Assembly (NCBI GenBank): GCA_015847255.1
Contig: JADLZK010001312.1
Location: 62,001 to 126,000, forward strand
From: Hyparrhenia diplandra
Lineage: Eukaryota; Streptophyta; Magnoliopsida; Poales; Poaceae
DNA: 64,000 bases
Direction: 5' to 3'
In this document: positions 1 to 11,400 of the stretch, one piece after another
Position numbering within the stretch: position 1 is the first letter of the stretch
How the letters are laid out: each line of letters begins with the position of its first letter
Program-made: the position numbers and the translations under genes
The notes under the pieces: model-generated
The model's database searches: none
The model's input: the letters and a program-made list of their open reading frames with translations, nothing else
What the model was told of the DNA's origin: nothing

Positions 1-107
1 TTATTAATCACATAGGAAATAACTCACAGCCAAGTTATTTTGTTGCTCACCTGAACATTGACATCAAGATTAAAATAACTGGATCTCTATCAGCTGGTTG
101 ACGCAAC

Positions 108-2107
108 TTATACTGCACGTGGTATTAAAATTTGAGTGTAACATAGCACTGTCATCCATTTGGCAGGAAGAGAAAGCTCTAAGTCTATCTTTCCCAGACC
201 ACCCTCCCCTCCAGAGTAACCTTTATACGAAATGAATTGGAGAAAACATTCTTGTACTTCATCCACTAATACAGAACCACCAAGGATAGCCTTGATGAGC
301 ACTGGATTGGCTTCAAATTTGATTTTTTTAATACAAACCAGTGATAATACTTGATGAGGCAGTCTCAATGTGTTCATCAGATAATCGATGGCCTAACAAG
401 GCATTTCCACGGTCCAAACTAAGAATCTTCAATGTCTCCGTTTGAAAGAATGAAAATGATATCAGAAAAGAAACATTATCTTGTGTTGACACCACTAAAT
501 TCCAACAACTGAACCAATTTAAACTTTGATATGCATAGGTAATCCTACTTCAGTGCGTTGGCAAGGTAATTGTTGAGCCTCATTCTATGCGACCACCACC
601 TAAAATGATCTGCATTTACATCATCAATAGTAAAGGTTGCACTGGAGAGGGACATAAAAGTCTGTAATTCCACAGCCCCAAGGGCACTGGCACTTCTTGT
701 CTAAAACTCTTGTTGAATTGCCCAAATCGTGGATGTAGGAATCTTCAAACTGCATTTCTGTTAAGCAATGATAAGTCAAAAAGATCCAAGATTGGATTTC
801 GTTATGGCTACATGCAACGGCGATATGTAATCCACACACCTGAAATAGCATCCACTGGAGAAGCAATGTAGCAGGTTCATTTTTTGAATCACCTTTGAAA
901 GCAACATCCAAGCAGGAAAAAGCAGAGGAAGGCAATGGAAATTCAAAAGGGGCATTAACATAATCACCTCCAAGCATACTAATGCACAGAATTGGTATTG
1001 TTAGGAAGTTTTTGGAAGCATTATGTCATATGTTTCTCAATATGTTCTATGTCCCTTGATGACAACCTGATAAAGAAATTTTGATTTTACTACACATTTG
1101 CGGATGCAATATGATCACAAGTTCAGTTGCTACATAAAATTCTAAACCTGAGCACTTTCAAAACATCGTCATCCATCTTATTTCTGAAATCTTCATAGGT
1201 GCCCTGAAAATGTGAGTAGATGTGAATAAAAAGAAATTTACAGAATACGAAACTGTTCTAATCCTGCTCTTAACTAAGATACAAACCTCCGAAATCTTTT
1301 CCTTGGTCAATGCTTGTAAGCTAGAAAAATAATGACAACTGAGACAAGTTCCCACAGAAACTTGACGGAAGTATGTGGCACAGTGATTCAAAGCAAGAGA
1401 ATCTTTATAAGAACCCAAAGGCAGTTGAACTGAGGACCTGAAGTTGATAGCAAGAATATGCACGCAAGTAACTTGCAAACCTGCAATGGGCAATTCGGAT
1501 TTTAAGACAGAAGCAACAAGCAGTAAAGCAGGAATATATCTAATGATTAAAGAAAACGGTGCCTGACTGTTGCAAAAAAAATAGACCAAGTAATATCCAC
1601 TAAGCATTATAAATAGTCCACAGTACAATTGCACAAGATAACATGGCATAACAAACCTCCTGAACAAGTAAGGGGCTCTCTCTAGATAAAACATAAGCTT
1701 TGAGCAACCAGTGAACAACATCAGCCATTTTTAGAGAAGATACAGCTGATGTCCCTGCAGAAAAGTTCGATGAAACAAAATAAAATTAAGCAAGTATCAT
1801 GAATTGCAACAACCAGAATATCAGATATGCATATGTTGCATTGCATAACAGGAACTTGATAAAACGAACCTTGGCTGTTCATAAAGGGAGCTTTTTAGCA
1901 AGAAGAAGCTCATACTGCATAGAATTTTTGTACACTCTAAAGGAAGAAAAACACCAATGCTCCTATCCATGATTAGTCCAACTTAATAAGGCCCATAAGT
2001 GCTATAGCAATCATGTGGAAGGGACCTGAAGAACAGCAGTGATATGCACTTCCAATAGACAATATGAACTTCATGGTCCCCAATGCTATGAGATCCCAAG
2101 GCTCTAG
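108..2107 (-). pseudogene. Separase-like (ESP) gene fragment, frameshifted
   Basis: Minus-strand exons joined by plausible splice sites resemble the helical part of plant separase, the caspase-like protease that cleaves cohesin at anaphase. Exon at 1657-1754 encodes MADVVHWLLKAYVLSRE. Exon at 1287-1480 starts with CKLLACIFLLSTS, then continues one frame over with SLALNHCATYFRQVSVGT-like sequence (residues read SYKDSLALNHCATYFRQVSV). Exon at 1148-1203 encodes TYEDFRNKMDDDVLKVLR. The block at about 624-1020 holds CISMLGGDYVN, FPAWMLLS in another frame, DLGNSTRVLDKK and CPWG. The block at 108-377 holds KAILGG and FISYKGYSGG. Weaker candidate exons are 1870-1936 and 2026-2107. The catalytic His/Cys region would lie beyond the left edge and is not seen. 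At least three frame changes make it a pseudogene or captured fragment. Family assignment is from remembered separase motifs, so it is likely but not certain. Confidence 0.6.
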
Positions 2108-2202
2108 CTGCAAAAAGGTAAAAACGTAGCTGAACCAACAGATAGCTCAATTACAGAAATTTGATCAAACTTCTTAAGCAGCATCACACATCGGAGACAT
2201 CG

Positions 2203-2730
2203 ATGGAGGCTGGGGCGGTGGGTGCTGTCTGGAGCGCCGCACTCGGGTGGCTCACGCCGGCGGTGCTGTTCGTGGCCACAAACCTCGTCATCACCACCAT
2301 CGACGTCGCGTCCAGGCTGATGGCGTCGGCGGCGGCGCCTGGAGGCCGGAACGACGACGAGACCATCCCGGGCGAGCCGAGGGGCCTCCTGCTGCTCGCG
2401 CCGTCGTCGTTCCTCGCGGTCGACCGCCTCCGCTCGTCGTTCAGCTCCTCCCCTCGCTTGGCCTCGCCCCCGACCACGCGCCGATGGTGCTGCATGCAGC
2501 CACCTTTCCGCGACGCGGCCGCGGGCCCGGAGCCATCGCTGCAGCAGCTGCAGCCCGCGGCGAAGGCCGAGCACCAGCGCGAGGAGGCCCGCGTCGAGAA
2601 GATCCGGTCGGAGGCCGCAGCGCCAGAGGAGGCGCCAAATAGTAGGCGGCGGCGGCGGCGTGGAAGGCGGCGGCGGCGGCGTGGAAGGCGGCGGCCGAGG
2701 AGCTGGACGGCCACCCCTTCCGAGAGCTGA
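2203..2730 (+). CDS. DUF4408-type N-terminal protein, probably truncated
   Basis: ATG at 2203 opens a 175-residue frame. Residues 1-35 form a hydrophobic membrane-like segment (WSAALGWLTPAVLFVATNLV) resembling the N-terminal DUF4408 domain of small plant proteins that usually end in a DUF761 motif. The middle is Pro/Ser/Ala-rich, with a basic-acidic stretch at about residues 125-155 (EEARVEKIRSEAAAPEE). The end runs through a GGC trinucleotide tract, giving arginine repeats, and no DUF761 tail is visible. A different frame through that tract reads AAAEELDGHPFRELISK, which looks more natural, so a frameshift in the repeat is likely. A TTG 42 bases upstream is in frame but has no merit as a start. 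It sits head to head with the separase fragment, less than 100 bases away. It may be a captured gene fragment rather than a working gene. Confidence 0.5.
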   Translation: MEAGAVGAVWSAALGWLTPAVLFVATNLVITTIDVASRLMASAAAPGGRNDDETIPGEPRGLLLLAPSSFLAVDRLRSSFSSSPRLASPPTTRRWCCMQPPFRDAAAGPEPSLQQLQPAAKAEHQREEARVEKIRSEAAAPEEAPNSRRRRRRGRRRRRRGRRRPRSWTATPSES

Positions 2731-3441
2731 TTTCGAAAATTTTGGAACTGATTTAATATTTTCTATAGTCTAAAAGGGATTTTTGTATGCTCTTGAAAAA
2801 TAACTACAACTTGAATTACATAAAAAATAGAAAAAAATATATGCAAGAAGACACCCATCTGAGCTCAAAAGTGTGTTGCTGAACTCAAACAATTATTTTG
2901 TTGATTCCAACGGAAAAAATCAATAATATGGTCCGTGTAAAAGGGTTAACTATGAGTTGGACTTTGAAGCCTTATATGTTGATCTACCGATCATAAACAA
3001 TGAAGGTGGGACTAAACCCTCCATAATATCATATTAACATGCACATGTACCACTATGGACTAAATTCCAAATTTAGGCTAGATGTCGCAGTTTTTGAATT
3101 ATTACAATTATATTCTACGTTCACTTGGAGATAAAAGGATGAATTGTCTAAAGCAAACAAATGATTTTTATCCTATTTCTAGATTCTAGATATGGCTTAG
3201 AGTGAAACATATGAGTAAATATTAATTAATTTTATAATGTTCTTAGAAGCTTATTGGGTGTACTTGCTGTTCAATTTGGAATTTACTTTCAATAGGCATG
3301 TAGAAATTCATCTAAACTATAGAAAATAGAAAATCAGTCCCAAAAATTTTGAACTTCTACACAACAGTATGTATATCGTTTCACAAGGTGTTTTCCCTAT
3401 ATAGATGAATGGAAAAAAGCCATATGCAACAAGAAACAATA
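2731..3441. other. AT-rich intergenic DNA, no gene seen
   Basis: No open frame with protein-like composition, no RNA gene and no clear repeat boundary could be recognised in this stretch. Confidence 0.5.
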
Positions 3442-3840
3442 ATTTTTTTTTTTTGAAAGGAATACCGTGGGGGAGATCCCCACGGTGCACGAAAATTTAT
3501 ATAAATAAGGAAAAAAAATAGGAAGGTACATACTTACAGACCAGGACTTACAAACAGAGAACAAGAAGGGAAGGGAACAGGAAGGAAAGCTAAACAGGCA
3601 CAAGGGGAAGAAACCAGACCAACTAAAAGTCTAACTATAACTCATCGAGCCAAAGATTGACAGAGGTTCTGATATCATCCTCAAGACGATAAGCCTGGAG
3701 GGCAGCTTCAGTTTTAAAGTTATGCAGCCAGGTGCCGAAGGTTGCATGAATTCCATCAAAAGACACGCCTATTACGAATTTTCCAAATTTCCCAGGCAGC
3801 AATAAGGAAAACTTCCAAGAAGAAAGGAGATATCCAAACA
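3442..3840 (-). mobile_element. 5'-truncated LINE (3' end with poly-A)
   Basis: The plus strand opens with a run of T at about 3442-3455, which is the poly-A tail of a minus-strand non-LTR element. Upstream on the minus strand, the frame ending near 3635 reads FFDGIHATFGTWLHNFKTEAA and ends LWLDEL. This resembles the extreme C-terminus of grass LINE ORF2, after the reverse-transcriptase zinc-binding domain. A frameshift separates this tail from an upstream WEIWKIRN-like piece. Everything 5' of the tail is missing, which is usual for aborted target-primed reverse transcription. The short sequence AAACAA lies close to both sides but is too short to call a target duplication. Confidence 0.6.
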
Positions 3841-4240
3841 AATGTTGTCACTTGGCAAAATATGATTTTAGAAAAATTTAGGAAAAATAAACATATCATT
3901 TGGAGTTTTCATGATAGAGAAAGACTAGTTACAAAATTTTGCTGCAGATTAAAAGGAGAAAATATTGTTCATGTTCTTTAATTTCAAGTAGTTAAGCAAT
4001 TTTTTACTAAATCCAAGGACCCTTATTTGTACATTGACAATAACAACCAGTTAGAGTTGAAATGTTGTAGTATTGTTGAACGTGCAAGAACGCTAGGCCA
4101 GTGGTCATCAGTCTGATCACATCTTAATTGATCTTGTGGAAATTTGACAATATAATAACTGTTGCTTTGCTCTCTACGACCTCTACATTGGAAAAGAATG
4201 TCAACAAAACATCTTGTTTTGCCCGTGGATTTTTGCACAG
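3841..4240. other. AT-rich intergenic DNA, no gene seen
   Basis: No feature could be supported here. The following 150 bases match the upstream part of the tandem unit described below. Confidence 0.4.
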
Positions 4241-4390
4241 TTCGTTGTTGGGCGAGACGACGACCTTCTGTTTGGCTGCAACGCGGCAGAAATTTCCAAA
4301 AGTTGTGCCTACCCTTTATCTCTGGCTGTCTAGGTAGCATGCATTAAGTATCGATCATTCTTATAAATTATAATCATAGAGACTGGAAAT
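4240..4390. repeat. Remnant of the tandem unit, upstream copy
   Basis: This stretch carries the block GGCTGCAACGCGGCAGAAAT at about 4275-4295, with GTTGTTGGGCG before it. The same block recurs at 8776, 21486 and 22770 in the three downstream units. The copy is short and diverged, and it lies immediately before unit 1, so it is probably the worn edge of an earlier unit. Confidence 0.6.
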
Positions 4391-4695
4391 AGTTTGCATC
4401 ATCATAAGTTCATGCACCAAATTAATCAGCTAGCTCGCAATCTATCAAGGGTTTCACGTCACTGTTTGCTAGTCCCTGGGTCCCAGGAAAAACTTCATGT
4501 TCTAGGATTTTTAGGACTGGGTTCAACAAAAAATACCCATATACTTTTATTTATGAAGTGAATGAAGCAATTAAGGAATAAATTCATAATTAAAAGAAAT
4601 ACATGGAGGAAAGCAGATCACAGTCTCAAACTGATATGGTCAAATCTATTGTTCATCAGCTAAAAAATATCATGTTTTTAGAACATTTTTTTAAG

Positions 4696-5508
4696 GAAAA
4701 AGTCTACTTCACACCTCAACTTATCGAAGGTGGTCTGCTTCACCCCGAACTATGAAACAGTCTAATTTACCCCTTGAACTTTTCAAAACCGTCCATTTTA
4801 CTCCCTAAGTGGTTTTCAACAGTGGTTTTGCTACAGTGTTGCTGGTTTGCTACAGTGTGGATGGTTCAGCGTTTTCCTTTTTTTTTTTATTTCTGTGGAA
4901 TCTTTGAAAAATATAGTAAATCACACAAAAATTATAAAATACAAAATTAAATTATGTTGGACTCCACATGAGTAGAGTAGATCTACAAAGTAAACATATA
5001 ACATGGTATGATTTGGTACAAAGTTTTTGTTGCAGCTTTATATTAATTTGAAAATCCAATTTTGTGTATAATTAATTAGAATTATCTATAACTTTGTAGA
5101 ATGAGCTGTATTGTAAATCTGAAGAACTTTTGTAGAACGATAAAAATATAGTAAATCACACAAAAATTATAAAATTCAAACTTTGTAGAATCGACATAAC
5201 ACATTGCATTGGCTGGTGATAATCTGGAGAACTATGAGCTATATTGTAAAGTTTTGATTGCGCTCGTAGCAAAAATCTAGAGAACACGCCTGCCTTGAAT
5301 ATACCGTATTTAGCATCTAGGAAAAACCTGATGGAGTAAAATCTACCACATTGTAGTAAACCCAATGATATTGTAGCAAAACCACTATTCAAAACCTCTT
5401 GGGGGTAAAATAGGCGGTTTTGAAAAGTTCAGGGTATATTAGACCGTTTCATACTTGAGGGGGTGAATTAGAACACCTTTGATAGCTGGGGGTGAAGTAG
5501 ACTTTTTC
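4696..5508. mobile_element. MULE-like MITE with long terminal inverted repeats
   Basis: The element begins GAAAAAGTCTACTTCAC and ends with its exact reverse complement. The inverted similarity runs inward for about 150 bases, including the motif around GAACTTTTCAAAACCG. It is about 813 bases long, AT-rich inside and non-coding. Unit 2 has uninterrupted T-rich sequence at the matching place (about 9700), so this insertion came after the duplication. The T-run target hides the target-site duplication. Long inverted repeats and this terminal sequence fit Mutator-like non-autonomous elements of grasses. Confidence 0.7.
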
Positions 5509-5530
5509 TTTTTTTTTTTTAATCTTAGTA

Positions 5531-6013
5531 TGTCACAAACGCGACAGGAAGGCGGCGGCACCGGGACGGCGTGTGCGGTGGTGGTGGCGCTTGGCGCCGC
5601 TGGTGGGCGGCAGCGTCTTGGCGGCGGAGCGGGAGCAGGGGAGGACGACGGCGGCCAAGAGGCAGGAAAATATTTTCTTTATTGCTTGTCCCTAAGAGAT
5701 TAAAGACCCCTTACTTATATAGCCCTCCTATGGGACTTGTATCTCCAGCAATCTCTAAAAGTTTCCTTATAAGATTGGAATAGCTTTTACAAGCAAATCC
5801 TTATTCTTATCCTAATAGCGAGACTTCCTTATAGATTGGAAAATATCTCCTTCACATCAAAAGTCATAAATTATCCTAACCGAACTCTTATCCTAAATTT
5901 GAAAAATCCGCGAAAAAAACGGCAGCGGAAGAGCGCGGCGCCTGGGGGGCGCCCCCGCCCGACCGTGGGCCCCTTGGGCGGCACCTTTGGGGCCCCATCG
6001 CTGGGGTGTGACA
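5531..6013. mobile_element. Solo LTR with TAGTA target duplication
   Basis: A 483-base segment starts TGTCACA and ends TGTGACA. It is flanked on both sides by TAGTA (5526-5530 and 6014-6018). Unit 2 has the empty site at about 9715. The inside holds a GC-rich half and an AT-rich half with TATATAG-like sequence, as LTRs do. There is no internal region or second LTR, so the element was reduced by unequal recombination between its two LTRs. Confidence 0.85.
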
Positions 6014-6169
6014 TAGTATATCAAATGTTTTGGGACGGAAGGAGTACATGCTTGTGTATGTCGGGAAGCAGTAAGACAACTACTTATGATTGGCAAAAAA
6101 GGAGTCATGTAAAGAAACATATTCTCTGTTCTTTTTGTGAGATTCCATATTATCTGCACTACGGAATCT

Positions 6170-6300
6170 TCACCATTGCGAAAACAAAAACCTTTGCGAG
6201 TGCAATTTTTCGGTCACACGCCGAAGACATGCTTTGCCGAAAGTGTCTCAAGCACGACACTGATAAAAAAAAACTTGGCAAGGCATGCTTCATCTGATTA
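6170..6300. repeat. Degenerate CACTA-type subterminal repeats
   Basis: Short interspersed copies of a TTTGCCGAGTGY-like motif, with direct and inverted versions, lie here. The better-kept matching segment in unit 2 is at about 9880-9990. These are typical of CACTA element ends in grasses. The piece predates the tandem duplication because both units have it. Confidence 0.5.
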
Positions 6301-6611
6301 TAGAGAGCCACGTCGAGCTTAATTTACTCAAGTTAGTTCAGATCGATGTCATAGCATCAAGAGTATGTGGCCGCGCCATCTCGGCAGTCACCATGAGGTG
6401 TTCATGTATCTGTAAGCTTTTATTTATCTGTTCTATTGGATAAACCGCACTCGGAATCAGCATATTTTGAAAAACACGCCTTTGGCGCAAAAAAAAAAAA
6501 AAAAAAAAAAAAACGTTCAACTTGAATAGAATCCATGACTTCTCTTATTTGGAAGCACGCATGCAAACCCACCAATTCAAAATTAGATTGAAAGAGGGTT
6601 CATTTTCATCC

Positions 6612-7110
6612 AGTATATACACCAGTAGATAGTTATAGTCGGTTTCGTAACCCCCCCCCCCGGTTTTGGAACCCAGACTACCAAGCTAAAGGTATCAGCC
6701 TTTAGTCTCGGGTCACACAACCGGGATTAGAGTCCATCTTCAAAACAAAAATGAATAAAATTTTAGAGACCTCTCTTGCGGTCTGCGGAGATTGAACCCA
6801 AGACCTCTTGCATCGCACTTAAAGTCCTTATCAACTCAATCGCACGCCACATGTTGTACCACCGCGAGCACGCTCCTTTTGAATTGACCCGTAAGAGGGG
6901 ACCTTTAATCCAAGCGTGGAAGACTTTTAGTCCAGCGTCGGATAACACCAACCAAGACTAAAAGGTCACCATTTATTCTCGGTTGGTATTACCAACCAAG
7001 ACTAAAGGTTAGAGAACCCTTTAGTTCGGGTTGATAACACCAACCAAGGCTAAATGATGGCTTTTAGTTCCGTTTCATATTTACCAACTGGGATTAAACG
7101 GTTTTCATTG
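6612..7110. repeat. MITE-like repeat with TTTAGTC / ACCAACC motifs
   Basis: Several direct and inverted copies of TTTAGTCYCGGTT and ACCAACCAAGACTAAA lie in this stretch, and the same sequence is found in unit 2 at about 19413-19850. It is non-coding. In unit 2 it opens with CACTAGTAGAGAAGG, a start common to abundant grass MITEs. Since both units carry it, it was present before the duplication. Ends are approximate. Confidence 0.55.
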
Positions 7111-7592
7111 CACGTTCTGGCAATAATATGCTCCCTTTTGTCTCAAACTTTTAACACAACCTAGACTAAATGTGCAATAATCAATCGAGTGTTTTCTGTT
7201 TTGTTCCCAAAAACACTTGGATATACATGGTAGATAGTCTCTGATATACCCAAACTAGCAAAAACGTTTTTTTATCTTGGGAGCAAAGGCTCAAAGCACA
7301 TATCTAGAGGCGTATATATTCGGAGCTGAGGAATTCAAACAGGTAACCTCGGAATGAAACACAATCATACATGGGAATGTGCTCGACTTTTAGAAACGGC
7401 ATTATCAGTTTCATACACTGGATATAGAACTAGATTAGTACTCATAGAAACAACAAAACAACAAAAGCAATCCTGCAAATCAAGTAGACAACCTCACACA
7501 CACAACACTGATTCGCTGAATCATTCTTATTCACGCATGGCATGCATGGCTAACAGTCACCCCGGTGAGCCGGGGAATGCATGCATGCGTGC

Positions 7593-7835
7593 CTATTCGT
7601 CCTGTTCGCTGGCCACCATTCCGCGGTGCACCCTCTCGATGTACTCAGAGGCCCTCCGGTTGATGTCGCGGTCGGCGTACCAGTTGTGGCCGTAGTAGTC
7701 GTCGTCGTCGCTCGGCCGCACCCTTGTCCCCTGGTAGTACCGCTGCGGCGGCGGCGGCCTCGCCGCCGCTGCTTCCTCCTGCTTCTTCTTGCACCCGAAC
7801 AGGGACGCAAAAAAGGAGCTCTTACCTCTCCCCAT
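7593..7835 (-). CDS. Small plant protein with RASEYIERVHRGM tail, copy 1
   Basis: Single-exon gene encoding 80 residues. The ATG at 7835 is preferred over an in-frame GTG two codons upstream. The N-terminus MGRGKSSFFASLFGCKKKQ is basic with a short hydrophobic core and a cysteine. The middle is Ala/Pro- then Asp-rich with tyrosines (DDDDYYGHNWY). The C-terminus has DINRRASEYIERVHRGM. This layout resembles small uncharacterised plant proteins with a basic leader and a conserved Arg-Ala-Ser plus Val-His tail. No catalytic motif is seen and no function can be claimed. The second copy at 20280-20510 is nearly identical and also open, although the surrounding DNA has gained many insertions. A TATA box and G-box lie upstream, so expression is plausible, perhaps hormone- or stress-dependent. 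Confidence 0.75.
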   Translation of the reverse strand: MGRGKSSFFASLFGCKKKQEEAAAARPPPPQRYYQGTRVRPSDDDDYYGHNWYADRDINRRASEYIERVHRGMVASEQDE

Positions 7836-7983
7836 CGACACCGTACCTCGCTCTTTTCAGCAAGCTACAACGACAATCGGATGGATATGGTTGGTTCCAA
7901 GGCTAGCTCACTCTCTGTTTCTCTCGCAGGCTACAACAGGAATTGGCTGCTGCTGGTTAGTGTTATAGGGATCAGGTCTCGTG

Positions 7984-8028
7984 TATTTATAGGAGACCAC
8001 TGACCCCCTCCCCTACCCCCTGCACGTG
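7984..8028 (-). promoter_or_regulatory. TATA box and G-box of small-protein gene, copy 1
   Basis: On the minus strand, TATAAATA lies at 7984-7991, about 150 bases before the ATG. A perfect CACGTG lies at 8023-8028, about 32 bases further upstream. Both are conserved in copy 2. CACGTG is bound by plant bZIP and bHLH factors, including ABA-related bZIPs. Use in this gene is inferred. Confidence 0.6.
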
Positions 8029-10289
8029 TGCGCAAGACTTGTTTAGAGCTTCATCTTCATTAGTCTAATCGCCATTACGGGTTTGGTGTAGCACGGAATG
8101 AGATATGCTTTTGGGGGTTAGGCAGCAGCTTTGTATGATTAATCGCGGCGATTCCTGGGCTAGCAGCTAGCTCTTTTGACTGGCCATTCATTGGGCGGGC
8201 CGTGTAAGCCGGTGCCATTTGTTTAGTAACTAGAAATTACTGACAAGCAAAGCTTGGCTATAGTCCGCGCAAGTGTATATCAAATTGAATACTGAATTGA
8301 AGCAAGCAATCAAAAGGAGAAAAGGTGACTGGTTACTGAACCCGTTGATCGATGTTTCGAGAGCATGCTGGTGTGCCGATCGAGAGCTGAGGCCATTGTA
8401 TGTTTAGCAGCGCACGTAACCGTGTTTTTGAGCAACCACGTTGGCATGCAAAGGTCGAGTTGGGCAGCACTACCGGCCGGCCGTGACCGTGAGCAGTGAC
8501 GAACGACCAGAGAAGGCCCAGCTCTGCAGTTGACAATAGGAGTGGAACGTATGGATCAGCTGCTGTGTTTACGCAGTAGTGCGCACAAGATTTGAACAAC
8601 TTAAACAACAGCAGCGCGAAGATTAAACAAAGGAAGATGCACGGACCAATTACATCTCTTCAGACTCCGAATCTTTTGGTCCATCACTACTGCTATTCGC
8701 AAGAGAGGGTCAAGACGCATATAGAGGTTGCCCGTGGATTCCTTGGAGTTGTTGGGCGCGAGGACCTCCGGTTGGCTGCAGTGCGGCAGAAATTTCCAAA
8801 AGTTACATGCACCCTAAGCTACATGCTATATATATGCTAGCAGCAGTGACAACCATCATATATTTTTTATCGTGAAGACTTAAGGTTCTTAGCATCACAA
8901 ACTAACACTAACTGAGATGCAGGCTGTAATATATACGATCAATCTGGACTCTGGAGAGGGCGTCAAGTCGCGGTTTGGCACGCGTGCAACTTTCACAAGA
9001 GCAGACAGAAAGCGACCATTGCTATTATGAGGGGCGCAAAGGATATCTGTCTCTCCATTTATCAGTTAGGGGAACAGATTCCCTGTTACTTTATCCTCCT
9101 GGCTCCTTGTTTCAGAGCATAAGACGTTAATGAACTAGCTTCAAGTCTTGAACATTAGTCTAGTCTAGTGACTTACTATCGTTAGTTCATTCCTTGCGTC
9201 TTGGGCTAAGCTTGGACCAGTCGTTAGGCACGTCGAAACATGGTAATGCAAGGATTGCTCTCTTTGGTGACAACATTAGTATCAGGGATGGTCTTATATT
9301 TTCTTCATGGATGGAAAGGATTAGGGAGAGGAAGTTCTTTGGTTATTTTAGGAGCTGGTGGTAAAGGAGTCGTAAAGGTCCTAGACTTTGCATTGTATTG
9401 ATAAAGTAGTTTGTATCATCATAAGTTCATGCACCAAATCAGCTAGCTCGCAATCTATCAAGGGTTTCACGTCACTGTTTTGCTAGTCTCTGGGTCCCAG
9501 TAAAGAACTTCTTGTTCTAGGATTTCTAGGACTGTGGGTTCAACAAAAATTACCCATATGTACTTCTATTTGAAGTGAACGAAGCAATTAAGGAATAAAT
9601 TCATAATTAAAAGAAATACATGGAGGAAAGCAAATCAAAGTCTCAAACTGATATGGACAAATCTATCGTTCATCAACTAAAATATCATGTTATTTGGACT
9701 TTTTTTTTAATCTTAGTATATATCAATTTTTCTGGGACGGATGGAGGCTGGAGCACATGCATGTGTACGTCGGGAAGCATGCAGGAAGACAACGACTTAT
9801 GAGGGCCGGGCGCAAAAGGAGATCATGTAAAGAAACATATTCTTTGTTCTTTTTAGGGATTTCATATTCTCTGCACTATTGGAATCTCCACCTTTGCCGA
9901 GTGCAATTTTTCGATCACACGACAAAGACATGCTTTTTGCTGAGTGTCTCAAGCACGGCACTTGATAAGAAAAAAAACTCAGCAAAGACATGCTTCATCT
10001 AATAAAAGAGCCATGTCAGAGAGCTTAATTTACACAAGTTAGTTCAGATGTCATAGCATCAAGAGTATGTGGCCGCGCCATCTCAGCAGTCTCCCAAGAG
10101 GTGTTCATGTATGTGTAAGCTTTATTTAGCTGGTGTATTGGATAAACTCTACACTGTTCAGGTGAATTGCCTACTGAGATTGATAAATGTCACATATGTT
10201 TCCTTCCAATTCAGCTCATAAAAGGAGCACACATGCAAACCGACCATTGCAAAATTAGATTGATAGAGGCACTACTACAGAATTGTCCA

Positions 10290-10810
10290 TCTTTGCCGGG
10301 CTCCAATCCCCTTCATTGCAAAAACTGAACCGCAGATCCATAGCGGTAGTGATGTGGGGTTCGAAACACTACCGGGTCAAAACCGGGCGGTGATTTGAGG
10401 AGAGACCGCCGGTTTGCTATCAAACCGGCAGTGCACTATCACCGCACACTAACGCCGGGTGATCCATGCACCGGCAGCATTTTGGATCAAAGCAATGCGG
10501 TTCGGAAGTCACCGGCGAGAGTTAACTGCTTGAAATCGCCGGGCTTTAACGAAACCGAGAACGGAGGAGATAACACTATCGGGTTAGATTGTGCGGCGGT
10601 GTATCGAAGAGCTAGCAATGTCGGTTTACTTTGGACCCGTCGTGAACTTTTACGTGAACATCGTCGGTTGTTTTCAACCCGATAGAGTTATTAGAGTGGA
10701 CACATCGGTTGATTAATGCAGCCGGCGGTGATGTTTATGTCGCCGATGGCGGTTTGTAATTCAATCCGATAGTGTTTGGTGTAGTTACACTACCGGTTGA
10801 TTATCACTCC
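10290..10810. repeat. CACTA left subterminal repeat region
   Basis: Many direct and inverted copies of CCGGCGGTGAT, ACCGCCGG and CCGGGCGGTG-like motifs are spaced 15-40 bases apart. In CACTA elements such arrays bind the transposase accessory protein. The right counterpart lies at about 18850-19140. Confidence 0.75.
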
Positions 10811-11400
10811 ACCGTCGGGCCCATGCCACCCCTGCGTTTTTGTTTTAAATTTTTTAAATTTTTGAATTTATTCGTGGAATTCAGCTCTTTTTAAACCCGA
10901 AAATCATCGTACATTAATATCGTCAAAACATTACAGATTTAATGGTTACATACAACAAAAATCCACCTAATGTTCTAGAAACTAAGCCTACATCAACTTC
11001 TAAAAAATAAGAAGACCAATGACCATAGAGTCATAGACATAAATAAAAGCAATGACATCTTTCCAAGACCAATTAAGCGGCAATTCTCGCAATCTTTATA
11101 AGTATGTGGGGTGGCTTCTCTTCAATCTCCGTGGTCGGCTAGTTTGCACCATTGTAGGCGATGACAAACTTCACCTTCGATTGTTGTATTTTACTGTAAC
11201 AATTATTACCGTAACCTTGGACTTGAGCATAGCAAGCTTCCCGGGTTAGACGGATCCCCAAGACGCGACCAACAAAACATACTTGCCTATACATGTAACC
11301 AAAATAGGATGATAATGCTTTGTTATTCATAAATGTTGTAAAGTAAGCTACGGACATATATTTAAAATATCCAAACTGGATTTCAAACAACACTAACTCA

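Larger units (their letters stand above)
4390..9404. repeat. Tandem segmental duplication, unit 1
   Basis: From TTGCATCATCATAAGTTCAT near 4392, the sequence matches unit 2 from about 9412 onward, almost base for base, through 6600. It then matches 19146-22080 for the rest. With its two private insertions removed (4696-5508 and 5531-6013), the unit is about 3.7 kb, the same as unit 2 without its insertions. It carries the small-protein gene at 7593-7835 and the upstream block shared by all copies. The simplest reading is a direct tandem duplication followed by independent transposon insertions. Confidence 0.85.

Noticed and set aside
2104..2714. Antisense frames opposite the DUF4408-type gene
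   Set aside because: They are Arg/Ala/Gly-rich shadows of the plus-strand coding sequence, which has the recognisable hydrophobic N-terminus.
6651..6663. Run of C as a functional G-quadruplex or signal
   Set aside because: A single short homopolymer within a MITE-like repeat. Unit 2 has only a short C run at the same place, so simple slippage explains it.
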